A DNA stretch of 64,000 nucleotides, from positions 62,434,001-62,498,000 of the forward strand of contig CM114271.1 in the NCBI GenBank assembly GCA_050084515.1, read 5' to 3'. Of the stretch, positions 1 to 11,225 are shown in pieces (the stretch's first letter is position 1; each line of letters opens with the position of its first letter). The translations under genes were made by a program, and so were the position numbers. Source of the DNA: Blasia pusilla (lineage: Eukaryota; Marchantiophyta; Marchantiopsida; Blasiales). The notes under the pieces are model-generated. The model was not told the origin of the DNA, made no database searches, and saw only the letters and a list, made by a program, of their open reading frames with translations.

Positions 1-680
1 CAGGCAATATTTTCCTTTGAAAACTCTACAGCCGCTCATAGCACTTCATAACCTTTGTGTAGAGCTCCACCCAGTACATTCAATGCACATACATAGTACC
101 ACAAGTCTCCACTTCTTGACCCAAATGGCAAACCAAGTACAATTGAAGATTCCAAGTTCCTACGGGAGAACCTTCTCCAACATGACCATGATTTTAAGGG
201 TCTCGTGTTTATTCTTTATACTACTTTCCTGATTGATATATTTGAAGTAAAACCATCTATTTTCAAGATGAACCATGATGAATTGCATCTACATAGCAAG
301 TTCAAGGAGGATCAATGTTACCGACAATGCTTATGTCCCTCTCTCTTTTGACACCTCCACCACCTGTAATCATGTCTCTCATGTTACTTTTTATCCTTTT
401 TTATATCATCATCTTCCTCTTCCGATAAGAAATCTCATCTCACTAGAAGCAAGTGAGCTTGATATATAAACCTAGAAACATGCCAACTTTTTTCCCCCTG
501 TAACCCTTGATTTACACCCAAGTTTGAGATTTATCACCCTTAAGACATCATGAAATGTGGATTTACCACTCCCCATGGTAAGAGGGTAAATTCACATCTT
601 TTGTGATATTAGAAATCCCGCTATAAATAACTTCCAAGGCCTATGGATACATCTTACTCATTCAAACTCATTCAAATGCT

Positions 681-681
<1 letters not shown>

Positions 682-747
<66 letters not shown>
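682..747. repeat. (CA)n microsatellite
   Basis: An uninterrupted CA dinucleotide run of about 65 bases is followed by a short (TA)n tract up to about 762. Confidence 0.97.
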
Positions 748-750
<3 letters not shown>

Positions 751-1210
751 TATATATATATACATATCAAGCGGTAAATGACCAAGAGGTTGGTTGAAGT
801 GACATAGGGTCCTCTGAAAGAGGTCTCTTGTTCAACTCTCCCCTTGGACAGTTTTATTTTGTTTTTGGGTTTTTTTTTTTTTTTTTTGGGGGGGGAGGGG
901 GAGGGGTCATAGCCATAGGGTAGTATTGTCCCTTACCTAGGTCATGGATGGTCCATGTTTGAGAGAGAGCACGCCTTGTGCCTTTCATGTGCGTTGACTA
1001 TGCTCTTGAGTAAAGAATTTTGAGTAAAGAATTTGGACAATGTGTTGTAGGCCTTCACTCAAAAAACCAAATCTTCTCTGCTGGAACCCCAAACACAAAT
1101 CTTTGAAATCTAGATGCGGTGTCAATATCACATATGTGGAAGGGGTGCCATAGGCTAGGTTGGATTCCCATGGACTAGAAATCATTTCTTTTTCTCCTCC
1201 TCCTCCTCCT

Positions 1211-1213
<3 letters not shown>

Positions 1214-1297
<84 letters not shown>
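1214..1297. repeat. (CT)n then (CA)n microsatellite
   Basis: A CT run of about 65 bases passes directly into a short CA run. It produces a meaningless Arg-Glu repeat frame on the minus strand. Confidence 0.97.
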
Positions 1298-2684
1298 TAT
1301 ATTCTCCCTTGCCACCATGCCTCTAGATTGACATAAGATGCAATTTTACTTCTAGAGACTTATCCCAAGAATCATCGAAATGAGACACAAAAGGTAAAAG
1401 AGGTGCTAAATTTCCAAGGAGAGGTCTCCGATCTCAACATGTTTAATTATTTAAAAGATTGCAAGAAGTTGGATAGGTGGAATCTCCATAAATATCCCAT
1501 ATTCAACCTCAAGTTATATGAATGTTAGAAGGGAGTATATGGAGGATTGAAACAAAAAAGGAGTGGATCATGGCCTAGCCAACTAAACAAAAACTTATTT
1601 CCTATAATTGTTTATAAGGATATCACCCTAGAAAGGTAAAAGAGGAAGAAAAAAACATGGGGATAGAAGAGGAGGAATATGAGGAAGTTAGAGCATGAAT
1701 ATGAGTAGGAGCAAGAGTAGAAGAAGGAAAAAGAAACATACCAAAAGATCTAGTAAAACATCAAAATCTTCCTCTTTCATCACCCTTATTACCAAATGTA
1801 CTCTAACACGGAAGATTAAGCTCTAGTGAGATCATAAGAGGATGAAAAAACAATGACGTCTTACAAACAAAACATGAGTTGCAAAAGCAAGACACATGCC
1901 TCAATAAGCATATCAAATGATAAAAAAATGACCCAAAAGAGCATGACCAAAGCTAGGGTGGAACTTGAGAAGAACTCAATTCACGCAAGAGTTGGACTCC
2001 AAGGACGATGCAATCTAGCTTGGAATCTAATTGAGCGTTTGGTGGTTCTCCATATTTTAGGTCATGGAGACTTGACCCAAGATACGTTTGTAATAAATAA
2101 GAATGTGTTGAAAAGTTTGTAGTTAGTCAGTTCCAACGCACTAGAGATATGAAAAGAATACAAAAGAAATACTCTTGAAATATGCCCACATCTATTCAAA
2201 TGATGGTTTGTGTTGAGGGCAACAACTAGCGACCTAAGAGGGATACTTTACAAGGAGGGGTCATAGTTACCTAGAATTGTATATAAGAGGGATAGTATAG
2301 ACCTTTGTATGGGTAGAGAAAATCAAAGAGAAACTACGAAAAGAAGGTTGAGGTTTAGGTATAGAGATCAAAGAGACAGAGACAGAGTCCTCCACGCGTC
2401 TTTTTCAGCAAGTGAAGGACTCGGACAAGAGGGCAAGTTTTAATTTTGATTTCGCTTGTAAAAATCCCCACTCTCAATATGACCAAACTTATCTGCTTCT
2501 TGTCTTATGTATAGATTATATTGTTGGAGAGCATGCATGAAAACTCCATGCAAGGATTTAGTTAGGTGCAACAATTGATAGCTCCTCTTGGTCTAGTAAG
2601 GCGGCATATTCTCTTGTATCTTAGTGGCAATACATTCGATGACTTGCTAGATACCTACTACGATCCGAATGATGGATTGTCCAA

Positions 2685-2708
2685 GGAGGAGGAGGAGGAG
2701 GAGGAGGA
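2685..2708. repeat. (GGA)n microsatellite
   Basis: A short perfect GGA trinucleotide run in gene-less sequence. Confidence 0.9.
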
Positions 2709-3280
2709 TAGTATTGATGGTGGTCTCACATTGTGAACCACCTTCTTTCTCTCACTCCCTCTTAATCATCCTTTGATCAATTTTTTTGTGGTAGATCATG
2801 TGAAGATTTTATACATCATGGATGAACATTTAGGGATTGAGGAACATATAAAGGATATGAGGAACTTCTATATATTATGACTTGTTCGTACAAAAAAACA
2901 TTCATCGATTTTGTGTAAGTATTTTTATGAGAAGAACCTACAAGAGGTAAAATTTCCTTAAAAGATCCTATAGGTTTCTCATAAACCTTAAGGACCTACA
3001 AGGGGTAAATTTATTTACCAACCACTTCATATGGTAATCTGATTGCGTCTTTTTAGTGGTAAATTAACTTTACCATTTTTGTTAAAAGGTAAAGTTGCCA
3101 CATTTTGAGTGAGGTACAGATAAATTTTCGATTGTTATGATGGGGTAAACTTACCATGGATCATATGGTAAATAATTCTTATCAATTTACCATCATATTG
3201 GCATAATGGCATTACCACTACTAGAAGGTAAGCAAATTTACCACATCTTCAGAAAGATACATTTATCACCTAGAAAGAAG

Positions 3281-3405
3281 TGTCGTGCGCATACACATCG
3301 CTACACAACATACATCGCTGTCACCGAACACACACACAAACACGCACAATCCCATGCTAACTCATGGCATCCAAACAAGGAGACAAGAAGTACTAAAATA
3401 TCTCC
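3281..3405 (-). repeat. Terminal repeat segment B2 of element 1
   Basis: This 125-bp segment runs on the minus strand from GGAGATATTTTAG to GCGCACGACA and forms the outer 3' end of element 1. It matches segment B1 (3846-3970), which has the same length, with only a handful of mismatches by eye. Confidence 0.85.
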
Positions 3406-3843
3406 CATAAAATAAGATCCAATCTCTCTCACAACACCATAGTTCTCACATGTGTGCACTCTCACATGTCTCTCTCAATATCAAACCAAACCCACTCTCC
3501 TAATGAGAGGCTTGGGCTACACACATAAGGCAAGCAAGACCATAGCTCCGCTGCCTCATGCCAAGAGGTTCAACAAAGAGAGAATGAGCTCTCAAGCCCT
3601 CTCTCTCCTTGAGGTATACCCCTCCCCTCTCCCAAGCTCTCTCCATAATAACCTATGCTCCCAAGTCACCTCCTTGGCTCTTGACCTGATGTAAGAGGTC
3701 AAGGGCCACTTACAAAAAGGGAAAGTTGCTCTCTCCGGTTTTCCGGGGCCTCAGCAGATCATCCTCGACCTATTGAGTCTGTCCTACACTACTCACAAAG
3801 ACGCTCTACTAGATCTCACCGATCTATCCTAAAAGACGTGACA
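3406..3843 (-). repeat. Terminal repeat segment A2 of element 1 (internally deleted)
   Basis: On the minus strand it starts TGTCACGTC and matches A1 at 12857-13359. Compared with A1 it lacks about 85 bp in the middle, at an A-run, and about 220 bp at its inner end. It carries a small insertion near 3450. Positions 3494-3712 look identical to 12927-13145. Confidence 0.85.
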
Positions 3844-3845
3844 AA

Positions 3846-3970
3846 TGTCGTGCGCATACACATCGCTACACAACATACATTGCTATGACCAAACATACAC
3901 ACAAACACGCACGATCCCATGCTAACTCATGGCATCCAAACAACGAGACAAGAAGTACTAAAATATCTCC
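3846..3970 (-). repeat. Terminal repeat segment B1 of element 1
   Basis: This 125-bp copy of segment B lies directly between the internal region and A2, separated from A2 by two bases (AA on the plus strand). The same arrangement with a two-base spacer is seen in element 2. Confidence 0.85.
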
Positions 3971-4159
3971 AATCGCCCCTCTAGCTGGTGGTTAGGTCCC
4001 TCTAACTCCAGATAGCCATCTATCCCTACCTATCATGACATACATATCTTGGACGCTAAGAGCAAGAAGCACGAGTGCTCATGTGGCCCCATCGTTAGTC
4101 GCCTTCTTGTCATCCATGTCATAGACACAAGTCGGAATGTGCAACTACCCACTCTATGT

Positions 4160-4294
4160 ACATCTGGGACATATCGATTATCCCTCAGGAACCCTAATGA
4201 GAGGTGGCGTCAAACATGCCATATGCCATCCTCTCGAACATCCATCACAGACTAGCATAGTGGCTGCACCATGGGCGGAACCATACAACATACA
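4160..4294 (-). pseudogene. PHD finger at the C-terminus of the integrase, element 1
   Basis: The minus-strand frame downstream of the integrase tail reads MLVCDGCSRGWHMACLTPPL and then VPEG. Cys codons lie at about 4249 and 4240, His at 4225 and Cys at 4216. A final C-x2-C follows at about 4171-4160, after one in-frame stop. A Cys upstream (4294) marks the first zinc pair, and element 2 keeps the other Cys of that pair. The spacing fits a Cys4-His-Cys3 PHD finger, a fold that usually reads histone H3 tails. In chromoviruses this position holds a chromodomain, so an analogous role in choosing integration sites is a reasonable inference. Confidence 0.8.
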
Positions 4295-4449
4295 CCGCAA
4301 GCCTATAGAAACTATTGCTAAGCTTGGATCAACTATACTGTCAATGTTCGGAAGATGATATGGCGCAAAGTTACGCACATGGTCCTTCCAAACCATACCA
4401 TCACGTCCCTCCAATAAGAGAACACCGTATGGCAAACCCTCACGCACTC

Positions 4450-5420
4450 TCAAGATGGTGCGCCTGTAGTCACATCCAACGTCGTGGGTACCGTCTGCTG
4501 CAAGTAGACATAGTCTCCTTGATGAAACCTCCGGATAGTAGGTCGATAACCACCTCCCCGAATAGTCGCATACCTCAACGTATCTCGATGTTGCGCAAAC
4601 GCCATGGGCATCACTCTCCGAAATAACTCAGCCCTCTCAGAACATGCTCGCATTCATACATCAGGGTCATCAAGGTTTAACACCTCACCAATATCTCGAC
4701 GAATGGCCGGAGGTAAATCTGGCTCTCGGCCATAAAGCAACAAGTATGGTGAGAAAGACACTAAGGATGCCTGCCTGTTGAATCTGTATCCCATCGCCAG
4801 CCACGACAACTGAAGGTCCCAATCTCCTAGGTGACCTCTCTGCAAGCCATACTTGTGTAGTCCTCTCTTCACCGATCTACACAACCCGCTCCGCTAGTCC
4901 CTCCGCCTTAGGATGATCTCGTGAAGTAGTGCGGTGGTCGATTAGTGCCTGATCACACAAGGCTTGAAACTCCCCGCGGAACTCTGTACCCTTGTCTGTC
5001 AACACCTCAGCTGGTGTGCCGTAATGACTCAACACTTGATCTAGGAAGGCATACACTACTCCCTCACTCGCTTTTTTAGGCAATGCAACCAACTCTATCC
5101 ACTTCAAGAAATGCTCGACCATCACCAAGACAAAATGACTATGGCGCTCCGTTAAAGGCAAAGGTCCTGCAAAATCCAAACTCCATCTATAACCTAAACC
5201 CATGATCGCAAGTGGATGCAACTGTGGTGTCAGAGCATTGCACAATGCTTGGACCCGATCACACACCATGCACCTAGCAACAATTGCTAAACGTCAATCT
5301 GCATGCCTCGCCACCAATATTGTATCTGGAGCAAGCTGTACCTCTGCTTCACTCCAAAATAACCCAACTCCTCGTGCGCATCATGCACCAAACGTGCTCT
5401 CTGTGAAGGATGAGGCACTA
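4450..5420 (-). pseudogene. Ty3-type integrase (broken), element 1
   Basis: The DDE core lies at 5269-4877: Asp in SLDFAG (about 5176), Asp in LTDKGTEF (about 4996) and Glu in GLAERVV (about 4891). The last two are separated by 34 residues, as in retroviral-type integrases. The N-terminal zinc-binding part (about 5400-5260) and the C-terminal tail with FHQGDYVYLQQT (4653-4450) lie in other frames. The domain would splice element cDNA into host DNA. Finding it here matters because the terminal repeats look like those of tyrosine-recombinase elements. Confidence 0.9.
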
Positions 5421-5619
5421 GACGTACTCTACCATCATCCCAAACGCGTAACACTTATGTCCCCTCCCATCGGAATCGTCTAACTCACTGTAGGATCTGC
5501 TCGTGACGCTGCCGTCGCTGCTCTTCATCAGACCTCGCCATCGAAATCTCACCAATCTGGCTCTCCATAGCCAACAAGCCCAAATAGGCTGACGCATGCC
5601 ATCATGGCACCAACTCCTC

Positions 5620-6030
5620 ATCACTCTCACCATGCCAACGAGCTCCAGTCGCATCTCGTTGACTCGGGCATGGGTTACGGCTCAAACCATCTGCATCTTT
5701 TTTGAGCATCCCAGGTCTATGCACCACTTGGAAGTCATACTCCTCCAACAAAAGAGCCCACCTCGCAAGCTTTCCTGTAAGCTTGTCGGACTCCATCAAC
5801 CACTTAAGTGGCTGATGATCAGAAATGATGGTAAAGGGATTTCAGAATAGATAACATCTGAAATGTGCGACAGCCCATACTGCAGCCAAGCACTCACCCT
5901 CATACGAGCTATACTTTGCCTCTACGGCGTTGTTCGAGCGACTACCATAAGCCACCACAAACTCTCTACCATCATCGTCATGCTGGGTGAGCACGGCTCC
6001 AAGCCCCAACATGCTCCAATCGGTATGCAA
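5620..6030 (-). pseudogene. RNase H domain (broken), element 1
   Basis: The segment starting HTDWSMLGLGAVL is the Ty3-type RNase H start with its first catalytic Asp, followed by YSSYEGECLAAVWAV. The region up to VHRPGMLKKDADGLSR, a typical link between RNase H and integrase, follows in a shifted frame at 5799-5602. The function would be to remove RNA from the RNA:DNA hybrid during replication. Frameshifts separate it from both neighbours. Confidence 0.9.
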
Positions 6031-7137
6031 TTTGGAAAGGACGCCCCCTGATCGGTCTCCTCAATATGGGCGCAGACGTCAATCTGTCCTTGAGCATGTG
6101 AAATGCTCTCTCTTGCTCATCCCCCCAGTGCCACTCTTGATCCACCTTGGTCATCAAGGTTAGCGGCTTCGCAATCGAACTGAAACCCTTGACGTACCAT
6201 CGATAGAAGTTTGCCAATCCCATGAATGCACAAACTCGACTCACATTAGTAGGGCGCGGAGTGCGTGAAATAGCATCTACCTTTTTTTGTTGCACACCAA
6301 GGCCCCCAGGGTATATTGTATGACCAAAGTACTCAATCTGGTCGTAGAAGAACTTGCACTTGCCTGGGTGTAGCTTTAGCCCATGTAACTGAAATCATCG
6401 AAATACCTCCTCTAAATGCCACTCATGCTCGTCAACCGTGGCGCTAAAGACTACGATGTCATCAATATAACACCTAGCAAAATCCAGACCTGCCAAGATC
6501 CTATCCATGACCCTCTGAAACTCAATCGGGGTGTTATTTAACCCGAATGGTAAGAACCGCCACTGGTACAAACAATCCTTCACGTGAGGATCGATGCCCC
6601 AAAATGCCATCTTCTGCATGTCCTCCAATCTGATAGGTAGTTGATGGTATCGAACTCGCAAATCAATGAACTGAAGATCTTTGCATGCCCAATCGCATCA
6701 AAGATCTCCTAAGGGGTGGGCATGGCATACCTATCAGACTTTGTCTGCCAATTGATAGGTCGGTAATCTCCACACATCCGCCTATCCGTATAGTTGCCAT
6801 GCACATCTTTCTTGGCGGGCATGACAGTGGCAGATGCATACTCTCCATGTGACATCTCCACTAGTTTTGCTCCAACCAAGTCTTGGCTCCTACATTGAAT
6901 CAGAGCCCTCTCCATATCATTGTACATGTATGGTCGTTGGAAGATCGGCGTGTCACTTGACAACTCAATGCAGATCCTTGGACCCTTCAGCGTACCCAAA
7001 TCATGCATACTAAATGCAAAACAACTCCTATAACTCCTAAGGAACTGTTGTATCCGACGCCGCTCTCCTCCTGTCAACTTAGGGCCCATATCAAGCTCCC
7101 AAGTCTCCATCGTGACTACGGTAGGACTCTCCGGCAC
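5980..7137 (-). pseudogene. Reverse transcriptase (broken), element 1
   Basis: Ty3/Gypsy reverse transcriptase signatures appear in order on the minus strand: RRMCGDYRPIN near 6780, FLPFGLNNTPIEFQRVM near 6550, the catalytic YIDD box at about 6469-6458, and the connection segment VCAFMGLANFYRWYVKGFS near 6220. The YIDD aspartates are intact, but frameshifts near 6700 and 6395 and several stops make it non-functional. The methyltransferase lies immediately upstream in the direction of translation. Confidence 0.93.
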
Positions 7138-8420
7138 GGGTGTCGATGGTTGCTATGGTGCAACCCCGTCTCGGACAATAGAACCCTAAACCCGGAACCA
7201 CACTCGATGCTGTGGCTATCATCTCCTGGCGTACCTGCAAAACATCCCAAGAAGTCCAAGGATGTCTCTCCCGATCACCCCTGGTGTGTCGATCTCCTCG
7301 GGTCTTGCCCCCAGCCACTGCCTCAACCGTCTCGGTAGGCATGGGGCTCACCAACGCAACAGCTGTGATCTGTTGCATCCTCAAATGATGTTGCTCAGCT
7401 ACTCCTAAGCTGAAAATCCATGTCAAGCAGTTGAGGTCCATTTCCTGACCCAAGACATGACGTCGTGATGGCTCCGATAGTGACGGTACTGCTGTCACTC
7501 ATGTGGGGAATCCCATCGCTCGCTCTCGCTCATCGGTGTTGGGCTCCACCAACCTCTATACCTGGTCATTCCAAACCAAGCCAGGTCCGGCCTTCTTGAA
7601 TGCATAGGAAGCGGGAAAACTCACCAATGCAGGAAAGGCGGCTTGTGGCATGCCAATCCTCTTGACCACAGTCAACGGCGGTCGATCATCGTGCCTCACT
7701 GCCTATGATCGACGGCCCGGATCCAATATAGAATACACCAACAAATTGGAGGGACGCTCCCCTCTCACATAAGCCCTCCGCAATACCTCATGTGGTACCA
7801 AGTTGATCTACCAAAGATGCGGCGATGTGCTCGTGAACCCACACTCGCCGCATCTAACAACACTGCCTGCTGAGCGGATCCATCCGTGTACCTGATGTGC
7901 ACTCATCACCACGCGGGACCTCGAATCGCCCAAAATTGGCACATTCTCTTAAATGTATGTTGGAGAACGAGACTGATGCTCTTATAAATGTCGCAAGATC
8001 CGCATCATCTCCCAAAACAACCTAGACTGAGTGTCAGCTAACCCACTACCTCGTCCAACACTCGATTGGCCCTGACACGACTAACCAGCAATGACCAAGT
8101 CTATGGTCCCTACCCGCTCCAAGTCCTGCGCCCCCAACAATGAAATGTCCCTCGCTAGGGAACTCTAGTAACCCTGAATGGCGGATGCACACAACAAGTT
8201 GAGAAAACGGAGGCGTAACAGCGCCATATGGTGAAGTGAAGCGCGCCTCGCAACATCATCAATCTCCACATGCAGGTACTGATGTACGCGCACTCCAGCG
8301 TGCCAAACAATAGCTAACCCAGTGTTGATCCCTCCAAAGAGATCCAACACCCAAATACCCTTCTCAAGGATGCACCACACAATCGGGGTGGTGTCCAAAG
8401 GGGTCCTAGCAGCACTCCTG
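7090..8420 (-). pseudogene. C5-cytosine DNA methyltransferase domain inside the retrotransposon, element 1
   Basis: The frame starting at 8398 carries motif I as VLDLFGGINTGLA (8347-8315), with the usual Asp and glycines for S-adenosylmethionine binding, and an acidic motif II in YLHVEIDDVA (near 8266). Next comes motif IV as DLVIAG, a stop, then SCQGQS, with the catalytic Cys codon at 8077-8075. Motif VI, ENV, follows at about 7948-7940. All of these lie in one frame. After a frameshift, the AHR part of motif VIII (near 7820) and the motif X-like block RRHVLGQEMDLN (about 7450) follow. This is the C5 methyltransferase motif order. The Pro expected before the catalytic Cys is Ser and the preceding Trp codon is TAG, so this copy is inactive. 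It sits between protease and reverse transcriptase, as in element 2. Confidence 0.88.
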
Positions 8421-8779
8421 CCTACTTGGGTTCCTCTGACCCATCACACTCTAGTGCAAATGTCTCGCTCCACGCGGTCTGCACATGCTCACTGGCTAAG
8501 CGTTGAAGCTCCTCAATCGAGCCCCAAAGTGGCACCTCTCCTCCACAAACTGATGCGGCTACCATGACACTCCTCTCCATAGAAATATCAAGAATGAGAG
8601 TATCCTCTGTATGGACATGTCCCTCGATCAAATCACTAGGCCAAGTGATGGCAGTGCTAAATGCTGCTAAAGTCGCCATCTCTCCTAGCCGTCGCTCGAT
8701 CACTGCACCTGTGAATCGAACGGGTAATGAGCTAAGGCGCCCATCACCGACCGCCATCTGGTGCAGAGGATGCCGACTC

Positions 8780-9200
8780 CTCCCGATAATCAGGAAAACC
8801 CCATCGGGTATAACACTGCTCCACCAACTAAGACGTCATAGGACTCTGCATCAGTCACTATCGCCTTGGCTCGCACCATGGACTCATCTGTAGGATGTCC
8901 CGGGCAAATCCTCACCACGACCTCCAGTCGGGTGATATACTGTGTGGTACTCGCTCCATCCAATGATGTATGTATTTGGAATGGACAACGCTTCATCAAC
9001 TCTCGTCAAGCCCAATCCTCTGAATGACGCATTCCCCAACATCAGGGGTTGCGCTCCTGAATCCAACAAGACGCCCTGCGGACTAAAAGCTCTACCTCCG
9101 AGACTCACCAACTGGAAGACCTCTCCGTGGTTATCTATCAACACAACACCAGGAGAAGCCATGGCATGCTCTATCGCGGATATAGCGGGCATCTTTGCCA
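8780..9200 (-). pseudogene. Aspartic protease region (broken), element 1
   Basis: The frame from 9201 carries LLDSGAQPLMLG, with the catalytic Asp codon at 9063-9061; this is the DSGA form of the retroviral-type active site. The downstream part (about 8890-8790) has DVLVGGAVLYPMGFS, which resembles the C-terminal half of retropepsins. The enzyme would cut the Gag-Pol polyprotein. It lies between gag and the methyltransferase. Confidence 0.8.
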
Positions 9201-9979
9201 TCCTAGCAGCCGCAGCCTACCATGAATCTGACGTGGACGGCCCGAGCATCCGCTCCAAGGGCAGGTCCATCACCTCCTCTACAATCACCTCTCAATGTGA
9301 TGCAGGAACTCCAACTCCATGCTCACATAGGGTAGCGGCCAGCCAAAAAGCCTCGGCGGGCGTACGCCCCAACGTCATAACATCACAAGCAGAAAATAAA
9401 GGAGCGTGGCACACAACGATGGCCACCCCCAACAACGTGCTTGATACATGCCCCTCTTAAGCATCACCAATAGAAGTCGTCGCACTCGTTTCTCCCATCG
9501 CCCTCCGTGGCTGCACACCAACAACATCACCAACTCTCAAGGAACTCTAATCAGGACCCATCGATGGGGTCCTCATCGCCTTGGACAACGTGAAAGATTG
9601 AGGAAGCCTAGTCTGTTTCCTGGCTTCCCCTCGTTGTGGATCCAACTCTACGGTTGCTCCACGCGTCACAACTGCGGCTGCCTCCATCTAGGCAACCCCG
9701 CACATCCAACCAGGATCCTCCATATCTCTGGTTGCTCCATATAATGTTGATGCCACGGATCCGGCATCGGGTAATCTCAATGCCATAAGGGCAATCTGCT
9801 CCTCTAGGTGATGTATCTGAGCAACCATCCTAGCCTCATATCTGGCATCTCCCTCGACGCGTCTAGGTGGTGGTACTCTACCTCCTCCACGGGCACCTCC
9901 ACCACCCTGTCGGGCAACTCTAGCTTCTCGTCCCCTAACGGGACCACCTGGTGCACGATCTCTAGTCCACCCGGACCGG

Positions 9980-11225
9980 CTACTCGCTCAGGTGCCCTCT
10001 CTGGCCCTCGATTTGGACGTAACTCAAGATGTGAATTGAAACATGTGGCACGTGTATGACCATACCTCTGACATTAGTCACATTGATAACCTCTTGGTGC
10101 AAGACCATCTCCTCCTCCATGCTGAGGCACACATCCATGACCCTCACGAGTGCAATCACGCTAATGATGGGCTCTACCACATGACCAACAAGTAATAGTA
10201 GGCGGCTGCTGCTGCACCTACCTATCTCGGAGTCCACTTTGCTACACAGGTGGTGCAGACAATCGTGACTGCTCTCGCCCAAAACCCATGGTGGCTACGC
10301 TCTCCTCCGCCATGTTGCGCTCAATGTTCTCGGCAGTCCTAAAAACATCTCTCAACGTAGGGGAGATGTTCATAAGAAGCACCCCTCCCGCACCCGTGTC
10401 TAGTCCAGCATCGCGTACCATGACTAGATAGCCTGAGTCTCTGTCACCCCCTGAGTGACGTTGATCAACAGGCGCAAGCGAGTGTAAGCCTCACCCAAAC
10501 TCTCACTCGGGCGCCTCTGTAAATCGTATATACTCCTGCAACTTCTCCGTCCGTACCCCATGGTAGCTCACCCTCAACTCAGCAAAGAACTCAACCAGAG
10601 GGTTGAACCTAGGACGAATCCAACTAGACGGTGCAACTGCTCCAGTGTGAGTGACCCCTCCTAAAACATCACTAGTGGAAGAGGAAGTAGCCTCTCCTGA
10701 CTCCTCCTCCTCATCTAGGAACGGCTCCGTCCATGACACATAGTGTGGGTGGTAGTAGAGTCGCCATGTCTCAATCTCTTGGGCATATCTGTGGGATAAC
10801 TCATGGTAATCGTCCATGGGTGCCCCTTCTAAATGGTGGAACATACCGTTCCATGCTGTAAACGGGTTGAACTCTCTAGAGTTCCTAGCCCGCTATGAGT
10901 CACACCAACGCCTAAACTCCGTAATGAAGTCGTGTAGCTCTATGGTGCCTACAGCACCCGAAAACCTATGCGGTCCTCTACACCGCTCTTCCATCTTGTA
11001 CGCCCAACTAGTAGGACCACTCAATATGTATGATGGATCACTAACACACTCCTCTACACGCTCCCCCTCGTCTGAAGACAACATAGAAGGAGATCGAGGT
11101 GATCTCTCACGTAGAGACCCTTGAAACCTCGCACCACTCTGGGTAAACCCTCCAAAGCTACTCTGAGGTCCACTACCTCGCCTCTCAAAATCTCAAAAGG
11201 ACGCCGTGATGGCCCTGGTGCCCCT
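9980..11225 (-). pseudogene. Gag region with two CCHC zinc knuckles (broken), element 1
   Basis: The N-terminal part is spread over frames at 11084-10893 and 10844-10503. It shares blocks with the better preserved Gag of element 2, for example MDDYHE and WTEPFLDEEEESGEA. Near 10195-10040 the minus strand encodes two knuckles: one close to C-x2-C-x3-H-x4-C and one exactly C-x2-C-x4-H-x4-C, each containing one stop. Gag would form the particle and bind element RNA through the knuckles. Confidence 0.8.

Larger units (their letters stand above)
1..3280. other. Gene-less AT-rich region with microsatellites
   Basis: I recognise no gene here. The open frames are short and dominated by simple repeats or lack any family motif. 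The part nearest element 1 (about 3000-3280) is rich in short TTTACC / GGTAAA words that recur just beyond the other end of element 1 (13380-13860), so the element sits inside one older repeat block. The stretch 2210-2470 has an LTR-like look (GTTGAGG start, a short TATATAA), but I found no partner copy. Confidence 0.6.

Noticed and set aside
985-1293. Open frame on the minus strand rich in Arg-Glu repeats
   Set aside because: It is the translation of a (CT)n microsatellite; the rest has no family features.
2210-2470. LTR-like segment
   Set aside because: No second copy, internal region or clear termini.
3281-3843. Interpretation as a simple 563-bp LTR
   Set aside because: The 5' repeat lacks the final 125 bp and an extra copy of that segment precedes the 3' repeat, so a plain LTR does not explain the pattern.
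7090-8420. Bacterial contamination or a restriction-modification gene as source of the methyltransferase
   Set aside because: The domain occurs at the same place between protease and reverse transcriptase in two separate copies, both eroded like their surroundings.
8942-9460. 172-codon plus-strand frame
   Set aside because: Antisense shadow of the protease and gag-linker region of element 1; no recognisable product.
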